DNA of 23,561 nt, taken from assembly GCA_030849805.1 (NCBI GenBank), contig JASANZ010001905.1:1-23561 (forward strand). Direction: 5' to 3'. Made by a program: the position numbers and the translations under genes. The notes beneath the pieces are model-generated. The model ran no database searches and was not told the DNA's origin. It saw only the letters and a list, made by a program, of their open reading frames with translations. Each line of letters begins with the position of its first letter. The stretch's first letter is position 1. Below are positions 1 to 8,732 of this stretch, in pieces. The DNA is from Sergeia podlipaevii (taxonomy: Eukaryota > Euglenozoa > Kinetoplastea > Trypanosomatida > Trypanosomatidae).

Positions 1-27
1 TGAGGAAAGGCGTGGCGGCGTCTGTTG

Positions 28-904
28 TTAAACCACGCTGCCAACTGGCTCTACTTCACCCCCAGAGCCGCAGGGGAGAAATGAAATATGCTTCGCCATA
101 AAATGAATAAAAGAAAAAACCTTTACAGCTTGTGCATACATCTTTTCGCATTTGCTCTGCGGTAGCTCAACGAACTCTAAAAAATTTAACGAATTACTAC
201 GAACGAAGATCATTCTACAACATTCCAGTCGGTAAACTTGCACACACCACTGAGCATCCACCACTTCAAAAGGGAGACATGTGAGAGTGAAAGCCAAGAG
301 CTGAAGTTTCAATGAAGATTGATCTGTGCTTTTACAGTCCGTATGATCGACGCTGTCTGCGCTAAGAGTCTAAAAGACATCTTTTTTTTTTCTTCTGACG
401 CACGGGCGTTAAGAAACGTATGCCTGAGCTGTAAAAAAGTGCACAACTTGGCTCCTCTTCTCACCTGTTCCTCAGGAGCCAACTCGTTCGGGTCTCGCTC
501 TATTCTTTTTAAGGAAGTTTTGCTGGTGCTTCAGAACCTAGTTTTCTGTTTTTCGTAGATGGGATACTGCCCCCTTTTTGCGGGGCACCATCTGATTTGC
601 CGCATGACAGTTTCTGTGATTCCCATGCGCCTTGTCATTTCTCGGCTCATGTCTGGAGCAACTTCTTGGCGCGGAACAAGACGCACTGTTGTGCCAGTGA
701 TTCAGTGTCCACCTATAGGTAGTTCCGTAGTCTATGGACTAGGGGCAGCAAGGGTCAAAGAGGCACCCGTCATAGTCTCCTCCCCCCTTCCTCCGTATTG
801 GGCAATGAATTAGAAGGTAAATTGTCTTTTTTTTTCGAGGGGAGGTATCAAATCTCGTAGATGAAAGTGAACAAAAAATGAAACTTAGCTCTAAACGTTG
901 CCAT
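28..904 (-). pseudogene. Probable decayed protein-coding gene, family not recognised
   Basis: The minus strand carries protein-like sequence broken by stops and frame changes. The core is one frame from an ATG at 773 to a TGA at 309-311. It is interrupted by TAG at 732-734, TGA at 702-704 and TGA at 531-533, yet between the stops it reads as ordinary soluble protein rich in Arg, Lys and Glu (for example VRLVPRQEVAPDMSREM and RIERDPNELAPEEQVRR). Upstream, an ATG at 904 opens a different short frame. Downstream, a third frame stays open to 28 without an ATG near its beginning. Pyrimidine tracts followed by AG near 1240-1275 and 1000-1015 could be old splice acceptors. TGA closes P2 copy 1 right after its canonical FGLFD end, so TGA is a stop here and codon reassignment is unlikely. 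No family was recognised. The opposite strand has a frame open across most of this stretch, which I read as its shadow. Moderate to low confidence. Confidence 0.35.
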
Positions 905-1410
905 TAAATGTTGTGATACTCAAACGAACGCGCTCTACTTCAGCAACTACTTCTATCAGCTACTCAAATAAATGTGCCCAACAGTGAAGATGATTTCAAA
1001 AAAAAAAAAAGAAGGTGGGAGCTTGTAATATACACATGACAGTGTCAGTGTCATTATGTGTGCTTTTAAAAAATGTTAAAGCCGTGCCATCTTACCATGG
1101 TATGAGATTTTGTTGTTCTCTGAAGTGCTCGTTTGCTTTTTATGGATCTGTATGTATGTATGTATAGGAGCTCCTTGCAAAATGTGTTGCTGTACTTGCA
1201 GCGTGTGCATATATCCTAAGAATCTCTGAAATAAGAAGTATCCCGTCCTCCGAAAAAAGAAAAGCGGGAGTCTAGATTCTGGAGCGCCAGCAGATTTTTT
1301 TAAGAGAACAGGAACCTGACAAATAACAATACGGAAAGGGAAGGTGAAGTCGTGAGATACAAGAGTGCAATTCAACTCCTTGGTAGCACCACTCATTCAC
1401 ACTCGTCGGC
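774..1410. other. AT-rich gene-poor stretch downstream of the 234-residue gene
   Basis: Presumed 3' UTR and intergenic DNA. On the minus strand it contains two pyrimidine tracts followed by AG, near 1240-1275 and 1000-1015, which look like splice acceptors for the disrupted gene to the left. A minus-strand open frame at 1076-1396 has no acceptor between it and the gene ending at 1411, and is not called. Confidence 0.5.
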
Positions 1411-2115
1411 TTACCATTTAGGAGTTGTACCGCCAACATCATTACCGCCAGACGTATTTTGTGCAGCTTCCTTCCTTAGCTTTTGCTTGAAATCCAGAAC
1501 TTCCTCTGAAGATCGAAGAAAGCCCTGATCCTCCATGTTAAGGCGATCCCTCCTAGCGCTGCTCCATCGACGCATAATTTCATCGTCAAGGTTCCCAGCA
1601 CCACGAAGCACCTTCTTGTGAACCTCTGTTGGCGCTCCAGCCTCACCTTGTTCCTCTCCCTCTGCTGCCTTTTGCCCAGTTCGCGGATCAACCTTTTCAA
1701 ACGTGACCTTGCTTGGCTTGTGTGCTAAGAGAAACAAAAGTGCTGAAAAATCTTCGACAGCGTGCTCGCAGCGAGATGTTTGCTGAATGCTAGGCAGTTC
1801 AGCCTTTTCCTTTGCGGGTAACTTTTCTCGCGCCTTTGCATCGAGACCTTCAAACCTTCGCACAACTTCAGACTCTGGGCAAGAGTGATTCACAAGCGTA
1901 CACTTCTCCTCACATAACGTGTAGTCCTCCAGTCGCCTCTCTTCCGCTACTGATTTGAACAATGCATCCCAACCCCGTGGCGCGCGGCTTCGGTTGTCCA
2001 TTATACGCGCCGTCTTTTCCATGCACATTCTTGCGCAATCTGAACACATCTCCACAAGATCCGCTATCGTGACCACCTTCAATGCCAATGTGTCCTTGTT
2101 GAAATGTAGAGACAT
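1411..2115 (-). CDS. Conserved-looking hypothetical protein with paired CX3C motifs, 234 residues
   Basis: Not recognised. The reading frame is clean, begins with ATG, and an AG acceptor at 2140-2141 preceded by a TTTTCTTTTCCC tract would leave a 5' UTR of about 24 bases. The N-terminal third holds clustered cysteines: C24, C27 and C31 (CX2CX3C), then C68, C72 and C79 (CX3CX6C), with C116 further on. C27-C31 and C68-C72 are each CX3C, so two Cys-bearing helices could pair through disulfides or bind a metal; the 36-residue spacing is longer than in small Tim chaperones. Residues 85-110 are Lys/Glu-rich, 150-165 is a Glu/Gly-rich linker, and 175-220 is predicted helical and charged. There is no signal peptide or membrane segment. 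A role in redox or metal handling is inference only. Confidence 0.85.
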   Translation of the reverse strand: MSLHFNKDTLALKVVTIADLVEMCSDCARMCMEKTARIMDNRSRAPRGWDALFKSVAEERRLEDYTLCEEKCTLVNHSCPESEVVRRFEGLDAKAREKLPAKEKAELPSIQQTSRCEHAVEDFSALLFLLAHKPSKVTFEKVDPRTGQKAAEGEEQGEAGAPTEVHKKVLRGAGNLDDEIMRRWSSARRDRLNMEDQGFLRSSEEVLDFKQKLRKEAAQNTSGGNDVGGTTPKW

Positions 2116-2139
2116 ATTTATTTTTGTCTGTGTGCGCAG

Positions 2140-2168
2140 CTGCTAAACGATTATCGGGAAAAGAAAAC
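2140..2168 (-). promoter_or_regulatory. Putative trans-splice acceptor for the 234-residue gene
   Basis: The minus strand reads a CT-rich run, then GATAATCGTTTAGCAG; the AG is at 2140-2141, 24 bases before the ATG at 2115. No ATG intervenes. Confidence 0.55.
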
Positions 2169-2581
2169 ACTATTCGAAAAAGGGCGTTGAACAGCAAAAA
2201 GTGTCACCTTACAGAAATGCCCTAAGGGCTAATGTTGTTTCGCTAAAGCAAGGAATTTTCTTCTCTTCTCTCCCTCTTTGCTTCCTTGCACTTGATTAGA
2301 AGTACAAATAAACAATGAGATACTTCAAGCCTCAGCGTTCAAAGGAATGAAAACAAGAAAAAAAAGAGCAGTAAATTGAAAAGGCAGTGGCCGTTAACCA
2401 AAAATTGAGCACAGAAACATATTAACAACAACGAAAAGGTGGAACAGACCATCAAAAATGAAATGTTAGAAAACACCCAAGACAGCTAGGAAGAATAAAC
2501 ACGAAAAAAGGGAAATTTTCTATTGAAAAGATGAAAATAATGTAAATAAAAACGTGTAGCGTACAGAAATTGGAGCAATTT
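2169..2581. other. Intergenic region between P2 copy 1 and the 234-residue gene
   Basis: AT-rich with several purine runs on the printed strand. A short inverted repeat GCCCTAAGGGC lies at 2219-2229. No gene is seen; it should hold the 3' UTR of P2 copy 1. Confidence 0.5.
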
Positions 2582-2902
2582 TCAGTCAAAGAGACCGAAG
2601 CCCATCTCGTCATCCTCCTCCTCCTCAACGACCTCCTCCTTCTTGGAGGCGGCAGCGGGGGCAGCGCCGGAAGAAGCGGCGGCGGCGGCACCACCAGCGG
2701 GAGCGGAGCCAGTGCCAACGAGCTTAGACTTACCCTGAGCGCAGAGCTCATCAAAGTTCTTGCCCTCGACCTCTGCAAAGAGGGCATTAATGCGGGCGGC
2801 ATCGGCAGACACGCCAGCGGCCTTCAGGACCGCCTCGACATCATGCTTTGAGGGGGCCTTCCCGGAGAGGGCCACAAGGGCGTACGCAGCGAGGTACTTC
2901 AT
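2582..2902 (-). CDS. RPP2: 60S acidic ribosomal protein P2, copy 1 (His20 variant)
   Basis: Acidic stalk protein of the large ribosomal subunit. P1/P2 dimers bind P0 and recruit elongation factors to the GTPase centre. The 106-residue length is typical. It begins [14 protein letters not shown], the P2-type start (P1 differs), followed by the helical dimerisation domain with [15 protein letters not shown]. An Ala/Gly/Pro hinge spans about residues 65-88, and the protein ends in an acidic tail closing with MGFGLFD, the conserved factor-binding tip. The stop is TGA. It differs from copy 2 by one residue, His20 instead of Ala20, which takes two base changes (CAT versus GCT). GC-rich codons, expected of a highly expressed gene, contrast with the flanks. 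Very secure. Confidence 0.97.
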   Translation of the reverse strand: MKYLAAYALVALSGKAPSKHDVEAVLKAAGVSADAARINALFAEVEGKNFDELCAQGKSKLVGTGSAPAGGAAAAASSGAAPAAASKKEEVVEEEEDDEMGFGLFD

Positions 2903-2911
2903 TCTATTTAC

Positions 2912-2982
2912 CTTTGAGATTATGAGATTATGTTAAATGGACAGTTGACAGATGAGTATCAAGAAGGGAAGAGAAAAACAAA
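2912..2982 (-). promoter_or_regulatory. Putative trans-splice acceptor region for P2 copy 1
   Basis: A pyrimidine tract (TTTGTTTTTCTCTTCCCTTC on the minus strand, 2961-2982) is followed by the first AG at 2912-2913. This gives a 9-base leader before the ATG at 2902. Confidence 0.5.
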
Positions 2983-3209
2983 GTAAAGCACAAATGACGC
3001 AAGAATGAATCCAAAACAAAAAGAGGCCAACAGACAAAGGGTACAAAGATAAATCAAAATCATCACAGTACCAGGTGAGATGGCATCCCCAAGGACAAAA
3101 AGAAGATGAATGTCGTATTTTTTAGATTATGATTAAGAACAAAAATGATAACAAACTATGTCCTTTGGAAATTGTGGACCAGATTGAAGGAACCTACAGG
3201 AGACACTCT
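2983..3209. other. Spacer between the two P2 genes
   Basis: With the acceptor region, about 307 bases separate the two P2 coding sequences. It is AT-rich, holds no gene, and shows no obvious similarity to the flank on the other side of either copy. Confidence 0.5.
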
Positions 3210-3530
3210 TTAGTCAAAGAGACCGAAGCCCATCTCGTCATCCTCCTCCTCCTCAACGACCTCCTCCTTCTTGGAGGCGGCAGCGGGGGCAGCGCCGGAA
3301 GAAGCAGCGGCGGCGGCACCACCAGCGGGAGCGGAGCCAGTGCCAACAAGCTTAGACTTACCCTGAGCGCAGAGCTCATCAAAGTTCTTGCCCTCGACCT
3401 CGGCAAAGAGGGCATTAATGCGGGCGGCATCGGCAGACACGCCAGCGGCCTTCAGGACCGCCTCGACATCAGCCTTGGAGGGGGCCTTTCCGGAGAGGGC
3501 CACAAGGGCGTACGCAGCGAGGTACTTCAT
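3210..3530 (-). CDS. RPP2: 60S acidic ribosomal protein P2, copy 2 (Ala20 variant)
   Basis: Second tandem copy of the ribosomal stalk protein, 106 residues with the same domain order as copy 1: N-terminal dimerisation domain, Ala/Gly/Pro hinge, acidic tail and MGFGLFD end. About eight of 321 bases differ from copy 1 when the stop is included (TAA here, TGA there), and only residue 20 changes (Ala). The flanking sequences, including the bases just outside the ATG and stop, are unrelated by eye, so identity is confined to the coding sequence. Tandem copies of highly expressed genes are a common way to raise dosage in kinetoplastids, which lack gene-specific promoters for most protein genes. Very secure. 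Confidence 0.97.
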   Translation of the reverse strand: MKYLAAYALVALSGKAPSKADVEAVLKAAGVSADAARINALFAEVEGKNFDELCAQGKSKLVGTGSAPAGGAAAAASSGAAPAAASKKEEVVEEEEDDEMGFGLFD

Positions 3531-3544
3531 AATTATGGTTCCGT

Positions 3545-3599
3545 CTTGAGTTTTCGATGTTGAATAGCATGTAAACGGGATAAAAAAAAAAAAGAGAGA
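3545..3599 (-). promoter_or_regulatory. Putative trans-splice acceptor region for P2 copy 2
   Basis: A long pyrimidine tract (3582-3599) on the minus strand is followed, about 36 bases later, by its first AG at 3545-3546, 14 bases before the ATG. The only ATG after the AG is the P2 start. Confidence 0.55.
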
Positions 3600-3963
3600 T
3601 AGTTGTATTCATAAGCACGAGATAAAGCTATCAAAATGAAGCACCTGCCGCATTTACGTGAAATCTGTTTGCATGCAAGTGTGTATGGCTATAAAGATAA
3701 AGGCCACTGACATTGTGTTCGTTTATTTTATGTTCTTGTTGGCTACTTTTTTTTTAACGCATTATTGTTATGGCATACCGCCACGCGTCGTGAGTCCGTT
3801 TGTATTATTGTCGTTCCTCTGATGCTCATGCGGCTGATCTCATCACCTATTCGACTATGAACACTACAAAAAAGGGAGTATGCACCGCTATTGAATCATC
3901 TGCTCAAGTAGTAGCTCTACTAACGACCAATACCAATAAAAAAAGGGAGTACGTCCACACCGG
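3600..3963. other. Intergenic region downstream of DDB1
   Basis: AT-rich, with no credible gene. Presumed DDB1 3' UTR. Confidence 0.5.
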
Positions 3964-6900
3964 TCAATGAATCCGCTGGAAATTAAGCAAAAATTGCTCC
4001 ACTGCCTTGTCAGAAAAAGGTATCGTAGGAAGAGACTCGCAACCAAAGATACTATTACACCGTGTCGTGGTGCTATCCACGAGGGTTGACGGTATGGAGC
4101 TAAGTGGCAGCACATCATCAATAGACATACTTCCGCGCACAAATGCCTCCTCATCGTCCGTCGACTGAAGCGCCGCAAGCCATGATACTGCACGCATCTG
4201 AGCATATTTCAGTGCATGAGCGCGTTTTTGCTGCGACAATAACAAATAGGCCTCTAGAACATCTCCATCACACGTGCTCTTTACTCGATGTTGCCGCTCT
4301 TTTAGTCGTGCGGCTGCGCTAGATAAGGTATATGCGGCAAATGATGCGTTTTTGCTAATTCCTCTCTCCTGCCCAGTGCTGAGGGTTTCTCGATACTCAT
4401 TATGCTCAAAGATACCGCCTCCTGGTCGTCCCACTTGACACACAGCGAGCTCCAGGCTGCGGGCAAACAAGTATGTAGCGCTGCTCACTGGGGTTATAGT
4501 ACCGAAGGCACCATGTGCAGTACCGTAAACAAGCTGTGGGCCATTGATGCCCTTCAGCAGCGCGCTCGGGTCTGGCACGCACTCACCACCACCCATAAGC
4601 GCCAAGGCAAAACTGCCACGCTGGAGCGACGTCACGAGATCGCCAAGATGGCATTGAGCGCGCACAGAAAGCCGCGCTATGCGTGGCACGTTTGGCTCCT
4701 CCACAGCCACCTCAACAGGGTCTCGTCCGACACACAAAAAGTTGAGCGCGTCGTCGCACATACAAAGCTGCGTGTCTGGGAGAATTGCACCATCCATGAT
4801 GCCACGCAGGTGAGAGTCACGGGCAGCGACACGCACACTGCCTTGAAATGGATCAACCGCCAAGTAAAAGGCACTGTATCGTGCGTCAAGCGCAACAACA
4901 AGAGATGTGGCTGAATCCTCGTGCTGCCCAAAGATGGGAAGAAGCCGCGTCACTGTCATGCCAATGACACAACGGTCCTCAGCAACAAAAGTAGAGTCCA
5001 CGGCATTCCAGTTGTACAACACCACGCCACCGCTGATTCCCAGTATGATACGGCCACCGTACCGCGGCACAACACAGCAGCACTGGAGAGAACCACTAAT
5101 GTCCTCGCCCCCAATCTGCCGAAGCGCAGGCGACGCTCCTGGCACCACGTGTGTGTGAGCAACGGCGCTTTTTGATGACGGCTCAAGATCTAGCCACATG
5201 ATTCTGCTTGACCGCGGGCGTAGCTCATCAGGAAAGGTGAAGGTGGTTCCCACAAGCACTACGACCTTTTCATGAGTGCTACGCGCTTCGCTGTAGCAGG
5301 GATCGCCCTCGTTATCGCCGCCCAGCACTACGGGCTCAATAAAAACGCACCGCTCATTCTCCAATAGGCTCAGGCTGCAAGTGTGATTCATCTCGGCATT
5401 CCATGGAGCTTCCAGTTGAGAAGATGGTACAAGACGGACTTCATCACGTTCACTTTTACGCACGGATATCACAAAGCCGTCCCAGTTTGCAATGTACTTG
5501 AGGCGAGTAACTGTGTCGCGTACCGGTAAGCAGGTGCGGTTTAGCTTTCCAATGTCTCCAAGCACACCAAAAGAGACACTAGCTGTTTGCCGAGACAAGA
5601 AGACATAGCGCAACTGTGCTGCGGATGCTGTGAGCACTCCACAGCCTACCACGCCCTGAATACTAAGCCCAGTGAGCTGAAATCCACTGGACGTAAGAAT
5701 TACAATTAGTGGCACATCACCAAGGCATAGAAGCAGCTCACTGTCGTCATGCGATTGGCACAGAGAGCGGAGCTCCACGGGACTGTTCATCACGTACAGA
5801 CTACGCTGCACTCCCTCCAAAGGTCGCTCTATGACGGAAGATACCGTGGTTTCGGCAATATGGCCATCAAACATGCCAACGAACACACGTGCATCGTCGC
5901 CTTGCACAGCACCACCCGCTGAAATTGGCACACAGCAAAGGCTCCTCGGAAGCGACGGCAACGGCATCTGCGCAACAGCACGCTGAGTGCTAATGCTGAA
6001 GAGCATAATAGTGCAATCCCAGCCACCGCATAGAACGTGGTCAACCCCAGATAATGCCAAAGCACATATGGGAACTTCAAGCGGGATCGTGCAAAACGTA
6101 CGACGCTCTCGGATAACCGAAATGCGCTGCGATCCATCTGATACAGCTACTGTTCCGCCAAGGAAAGCTGCAAAGAGAATCGTGTCAGGAAAATGAATGC
6201 TGCTGGTGACGCATGGAAGTTGGTTATCTGCTGCTGGGGATGCTGCCCCTTCGCTCATAGGCGGCATAGAAGTAAACACCACTGCGTGCTCTGTAATAAA
6301 AAGGTAGTCATTATGCTCTACTTGGTAATCCATTGCAACAACGCGAGATTGAGATGATAGAAGAGTAGGAGGAAAACAGTTCATGTTCAACTCCAATATT
6401 GAGTCGTCCTCACTTCGAGGGGTCCGGAACAAGCGGCACGTACCATTCAACTCAGCTACAAGCGCAAGGTCTCCTGCACAGAGCACAGAGGAGGCGCTGT
6501 TGGGTAGCCTCACGGCGGCATGCTCAACAAATGTAGCAGCTGTTCGAAGACGGCTCAAGCATCCATTGCGCCGCACACCTGTTGCGGCAACCACACTCGC
6601 ACGTGGACCATCCGCTACTACGCACATCTCCATCACGGGCCCACAGTTGTCGACAAGAGTGTGGCACCTGCGGGTGTTCACGTCAAATACCAGTGCGTTG
6701 TCAAACCTCGAGCTCACAACACAAACATCTGAAGAAAGAGCACAAATAGCTGTTGGGCACGTCGGCAGCTGCTCCGTTACGACGGCAATCGACAGTTGGC
6801 CCAACTCACTTTTCATGTACAGAAGTGCGTTTGCACCGTGATCTTGCGACGCACGAACGCTAAGAATGCGACCGTCAGTGTAGCAAACAAGAAGTTGGCC

Positions 6901-8052
6901 GTTAGTCACCGAGGCACACACGCACGCTACCTCCTCGTGAGGACTGAGAGCACGGGGAATCTGCGCAGTCACAACACGCTTTCGCAGAGATTGGCGAATA
7001 TGTGAGATCAGCTGGCTGCCAATGACATAAACCCCGCCCCCCATGACGGCTATTCTCGAGGCTGTTGCATCCACATTCGATTGAAGAACACCACGACGGA
7101 AAATTCGATTCGTGCCACCCGAGAACGCGTCGTCCACAAAGGACCACAGTGGCGCTTGAGAAACGGTAGATATCGGAGCAGGCGCGGTGGGTAAAACGTA
7201 CTGAGAAATGTGTGTCTTGTTGTGTTGGTCAGTATACAGTACGTAGAGGGCCAGACACGGTGTGGATGAAACGTCATTTTGCGGAGAAGCAGCACTCGTA
7301 CTGGCTTCGGCAACTCGTTCCTCAGAAAGGTCATCATCAAGGCCAAATGCGATATCCTTTACATCAAATTCCGAATAGTCAAAAGGGACTCTTGAGAGAA
7401 ATGAACAGCCTCTTCGCTTTTCCACCAAAAGCGCCAAATCTGGCGAGAAAAGATCCGCTAGTCTAGTCTTCGTTGCGCCACTTCCGCGCGGTTTGGATTG
7501 TGTTCGTGAAGTTGTTCCTGCTAGGGCTGTCAGCACGTCAAAAAAATAGAGCTCACCCCTTCCAACACCAAATGCCACAAAGGGGGTTAGAAATGACGTA
7601 AATGTGGAGGGTAACATTGAAGATGACGCGCAACAACACAGATCAACCTCGCCTGCGTTGAACTGATAGAAACAGTTATCCATTTCACTTGAAAAGAGTG
7701 TCACCATTTCTACCTCGCAGAGACCTGCTCCAGACGTTGAAGTCCCTATTGCTTGAAACGTCACAATAGAAGCCTGCTGCTTGACGGTAAAAATAAACAG
7801 CACGTGTCGTAGCAGTTCGTTCGTCACTGGATCGTATATTCCTATTGCCTCAATGTACTTCATGCTGCAGTGTACAGGGTAATCTCTAACGTGCTCTACA
7901 TCCGTCACGGTAGCTCCGTATACCCTGAAAAGACTAAGTACGCTAAGGCAATTTACGACGATGTATGTGGACATATCCGCGCCGACAAACTTCCCACACA
8001 CTACTCCGAGTGAGGCACTGGGAGCCTTACTGGTAGATGTGATGAAAGGCAT
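3964..8052 (-). CDS. DDB1: DDB1 homologue (damage-specific DNA-binding protein 1), 1362 residues
   Basis: Scaffold of three beta-propellers. In other eukaryotes it links CUL4 ubiquitin ligase to substrate receptors and forms UV-DDB for nucleotide excision repair; it acts in nucleus and cytoplasm. Similarity to DDB1 can be followed in order: GPVMEMCVV in the middle, VVVLVGTTFTFPDE, GRIILGISGGVVLYNW, then the CPSF-A block with HLGDLVTSL (about 1135), LVYGTAHGAFGTITP (about 1174), DGDVLEAYL (about 1262) and a terminal QRIH that resembles the RIH end of animal DDB1. These features favour DDB1 over the related SF3B3 and CPSF1. It is some 220 residues longer than the usual 1140; inserts include a stretch before DGDVLE and the roughly 95 residues after it. 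An acceptor AG cluster at 8175-8182 follows a strong pyrimidine tract, and the leader has no upstream ATG, supporting this start. Confidence 0.92.
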   Translation of the reverse strand: MPFITSTSKAPSASLGVVCGKFVGADMSTYIVVNCLSVLSLFRVYGATVTDVEHVRDYPVHCSMKYIEAIGIYDPVTNELLRHVLFIFTVKQQASIVTFQAIGTSTSGAGLCEVEMVTLFSSEMDNCFYQFNAGEVDLCCCASSSMLPSTFTSFLTPFVAFGVGRGELYFFDVLTALAGTTSRTQSKPRGSGATKTRLADLFSPDLALLVEKRRGCSFLSRVPFDYSEFDVKDIAFGLDDDLSEERVAEASTSAASPQNDVSSTPCLALYVLYTDQHNKTHISQYVLPTAPAPISTVSQAPLWSFVDDAFSGGTNRIFRRGVLQSNVDATASRIAVMGGGVYVIGSQLISHIRQSLRKRVVTAQIPRALSPHEEVACVCASVTNGQLLVCYTDGRILSVRASQDHGANALLYMKSELGQLSIAVVTEQLPTCPTAICALSSDVCVVSSRFDNALVFDVNTRRCHTLVDNCGPVMEMCVVADGPRASVVAATGVRRNGCLSRLRTAATFVEHAAVRLPNSASSVLCAGDLALVAELNGTCRLFRTPRSEDDSILELNMNCFPPTLLSSQSRVVAMDYQVEHNDYLFITEHAVVFTSMPPMSEGAASPAADNQLPCVTSSIHFPDTILFAAFLGGTVAVSDGSQRISVIRERRTFCTIPLEVPICALALSGVDHVLCGGWDCTIMLFSISTQRAVAQMPLPSLPRSLCCVPISAGGAVQGDDARVFVGMFDGHIAETTVSSVIERPLEGVQRSLYVMNSPVELRSLCQSHDDSELLLCLGDVPLIVILTSSGFQLTGLSIQGVVGCGVLTASAAQLRYVFLSRQTASVSFGVLGDIGKLNRTCLPVRDTVTRLKYIANWDGFVISVRKSERDEVRLVPSSQLEAPWNAEMNHTCSLSLLENERCVFIEPVVLGGDNEGDPCYSEARSTHEKVVVLVGTTFTFPDELRPRSSRIMWLDLEPSSKSAVAHTHVVPGASPALRQIGGEDISGSLQCCCVVPRYGGRIILGISGGVVLYNWNAVDSTFVAEDRCVIGMTVTRLLPIFGQHEDSATSLVVALDARYSAFYLAVDPFQGSVRVAARDSHLRGIMDGAILPDTQLCMCDDALNFLCVGRDPVEVAVEEPNVPRIARLSVRAQCHLGDLVTSLQRGSFALALMGGGECVPDPSALLKGINGPQLVYGTAHGAFGTITPVSSATYLFARSLELAVCQVGRPGGGIFEHNEYRETLSTGQERGISKNASFAAYTLSSAAARLKERQHRVKSTCDGDVLEAYLLLSQQKRAHALKYAQMRAVSWLAALQSTDDEEAFVRGSMSIDDVLPLSSIPSTLVDSTTTRCNSIFGCESLPTIPFSDKAVEQFLLNFQRIH

Positions 8053-8174
8053 ATTGCTCTATCAATACAGATAAATGGATAAATAGAAAATTCGTGTTAT
8101 TTTTGTTGCCTCTGACAAGCACGCACACGCAGCGTCACGATGCCGATGCAAGGTCCTCAGAGTGGTACAATAAC

Positions 8175-8220
8175 CTGCTTCTTGGGGAAACAACAAGAAG
8201 AAAAGACAAAAAAAAAAATA
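8175..8220 (-). promoter_or_regulatory. Putative trans-splice acceptor for DDB1
   Basis: A minus-strand tract of T and C at about 8183-8220 is followed by closely spaced AGs at 8181-8182, 8178-8179 and 8175-8176. No ATG lies between these and the start codon at 8052. Confidence 0.6.
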
Positions 8221-8732
8221 GAGAGACAGAGGGAATATAAGCAATACAGTAGCACAGAGAACAACAAAAGTGATTTAAGCACAACCGCAGCGCACTGTAT
8301 GAATCACAATTTCCAGCATCATATCAACTGACGAGTAAAATGTGTCGTCACATCGCGCAAAACTGTCTTATCCTTTTTTATTTTTCATCCAGCTCTAGTG
8401 TTGAAAAACACACGGCGCAAACATTGTGTACACACGAACACCTCAGCATCAACACAACGTGTTCCTCTATGAAGAGTACGATTAAAAAAAAAAAAGGAAG
8501 AGCGATATTAACTATTGAGCGCTATCTACTTCCGCACACGATGAGAAACAGTAGTGTACTGTCGCTCGACTTGGATAAAAAAAGAGGAAATCTATGTCAT
8601 ATATATCTTCTGAAAGAGCAGTGCAGGTTCTTGGCCGTTCCTCTCTCCCTCCTTTTCACTTACCAAACAAGCTTTCTGCTGTAACACACGCATTTATATA
8701 TTCTCAACTCGGTCCGGTTTTAGAGGGACTTC
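8221..8732. other. Intergenic region downstream of the polo-like kinase
   Basis: AT-rich with homopurine runs; no gene seen. Presumed kinase 3' UTR. Plus-strand open frames here are low-complexity and lack context. Confidence 0.5.

Noticed and set aside
319..813. Plus-strand open frames 319-558 and 559-813, consecutive in the same frame and split by one TAG
   Set aside because: They mirror the protein-like minus-strand frame, are rich in hydrophobic antisense-type residues, run against the direction of every other gene, and no acceptor was identified ahead of them.
1076..1396. Minus-strand 106-codon frame starting 15 bases after the 234-residue gene
   Set aside because: There is no acceptor AG or pyrimidine tract between the two genes, and its own middle translates a pyrimidine tract (LPLFFFRR). 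It is best read as 3' UTR.
2570..3563. Plus-strand frames covering both P2 genes
   Set aside because: Antisense shadows of the GC-rich, codon-biased P2 coding sequences; their Gly/Ser/Leu repeats are the complement of the Ala hinge and acidic tail.
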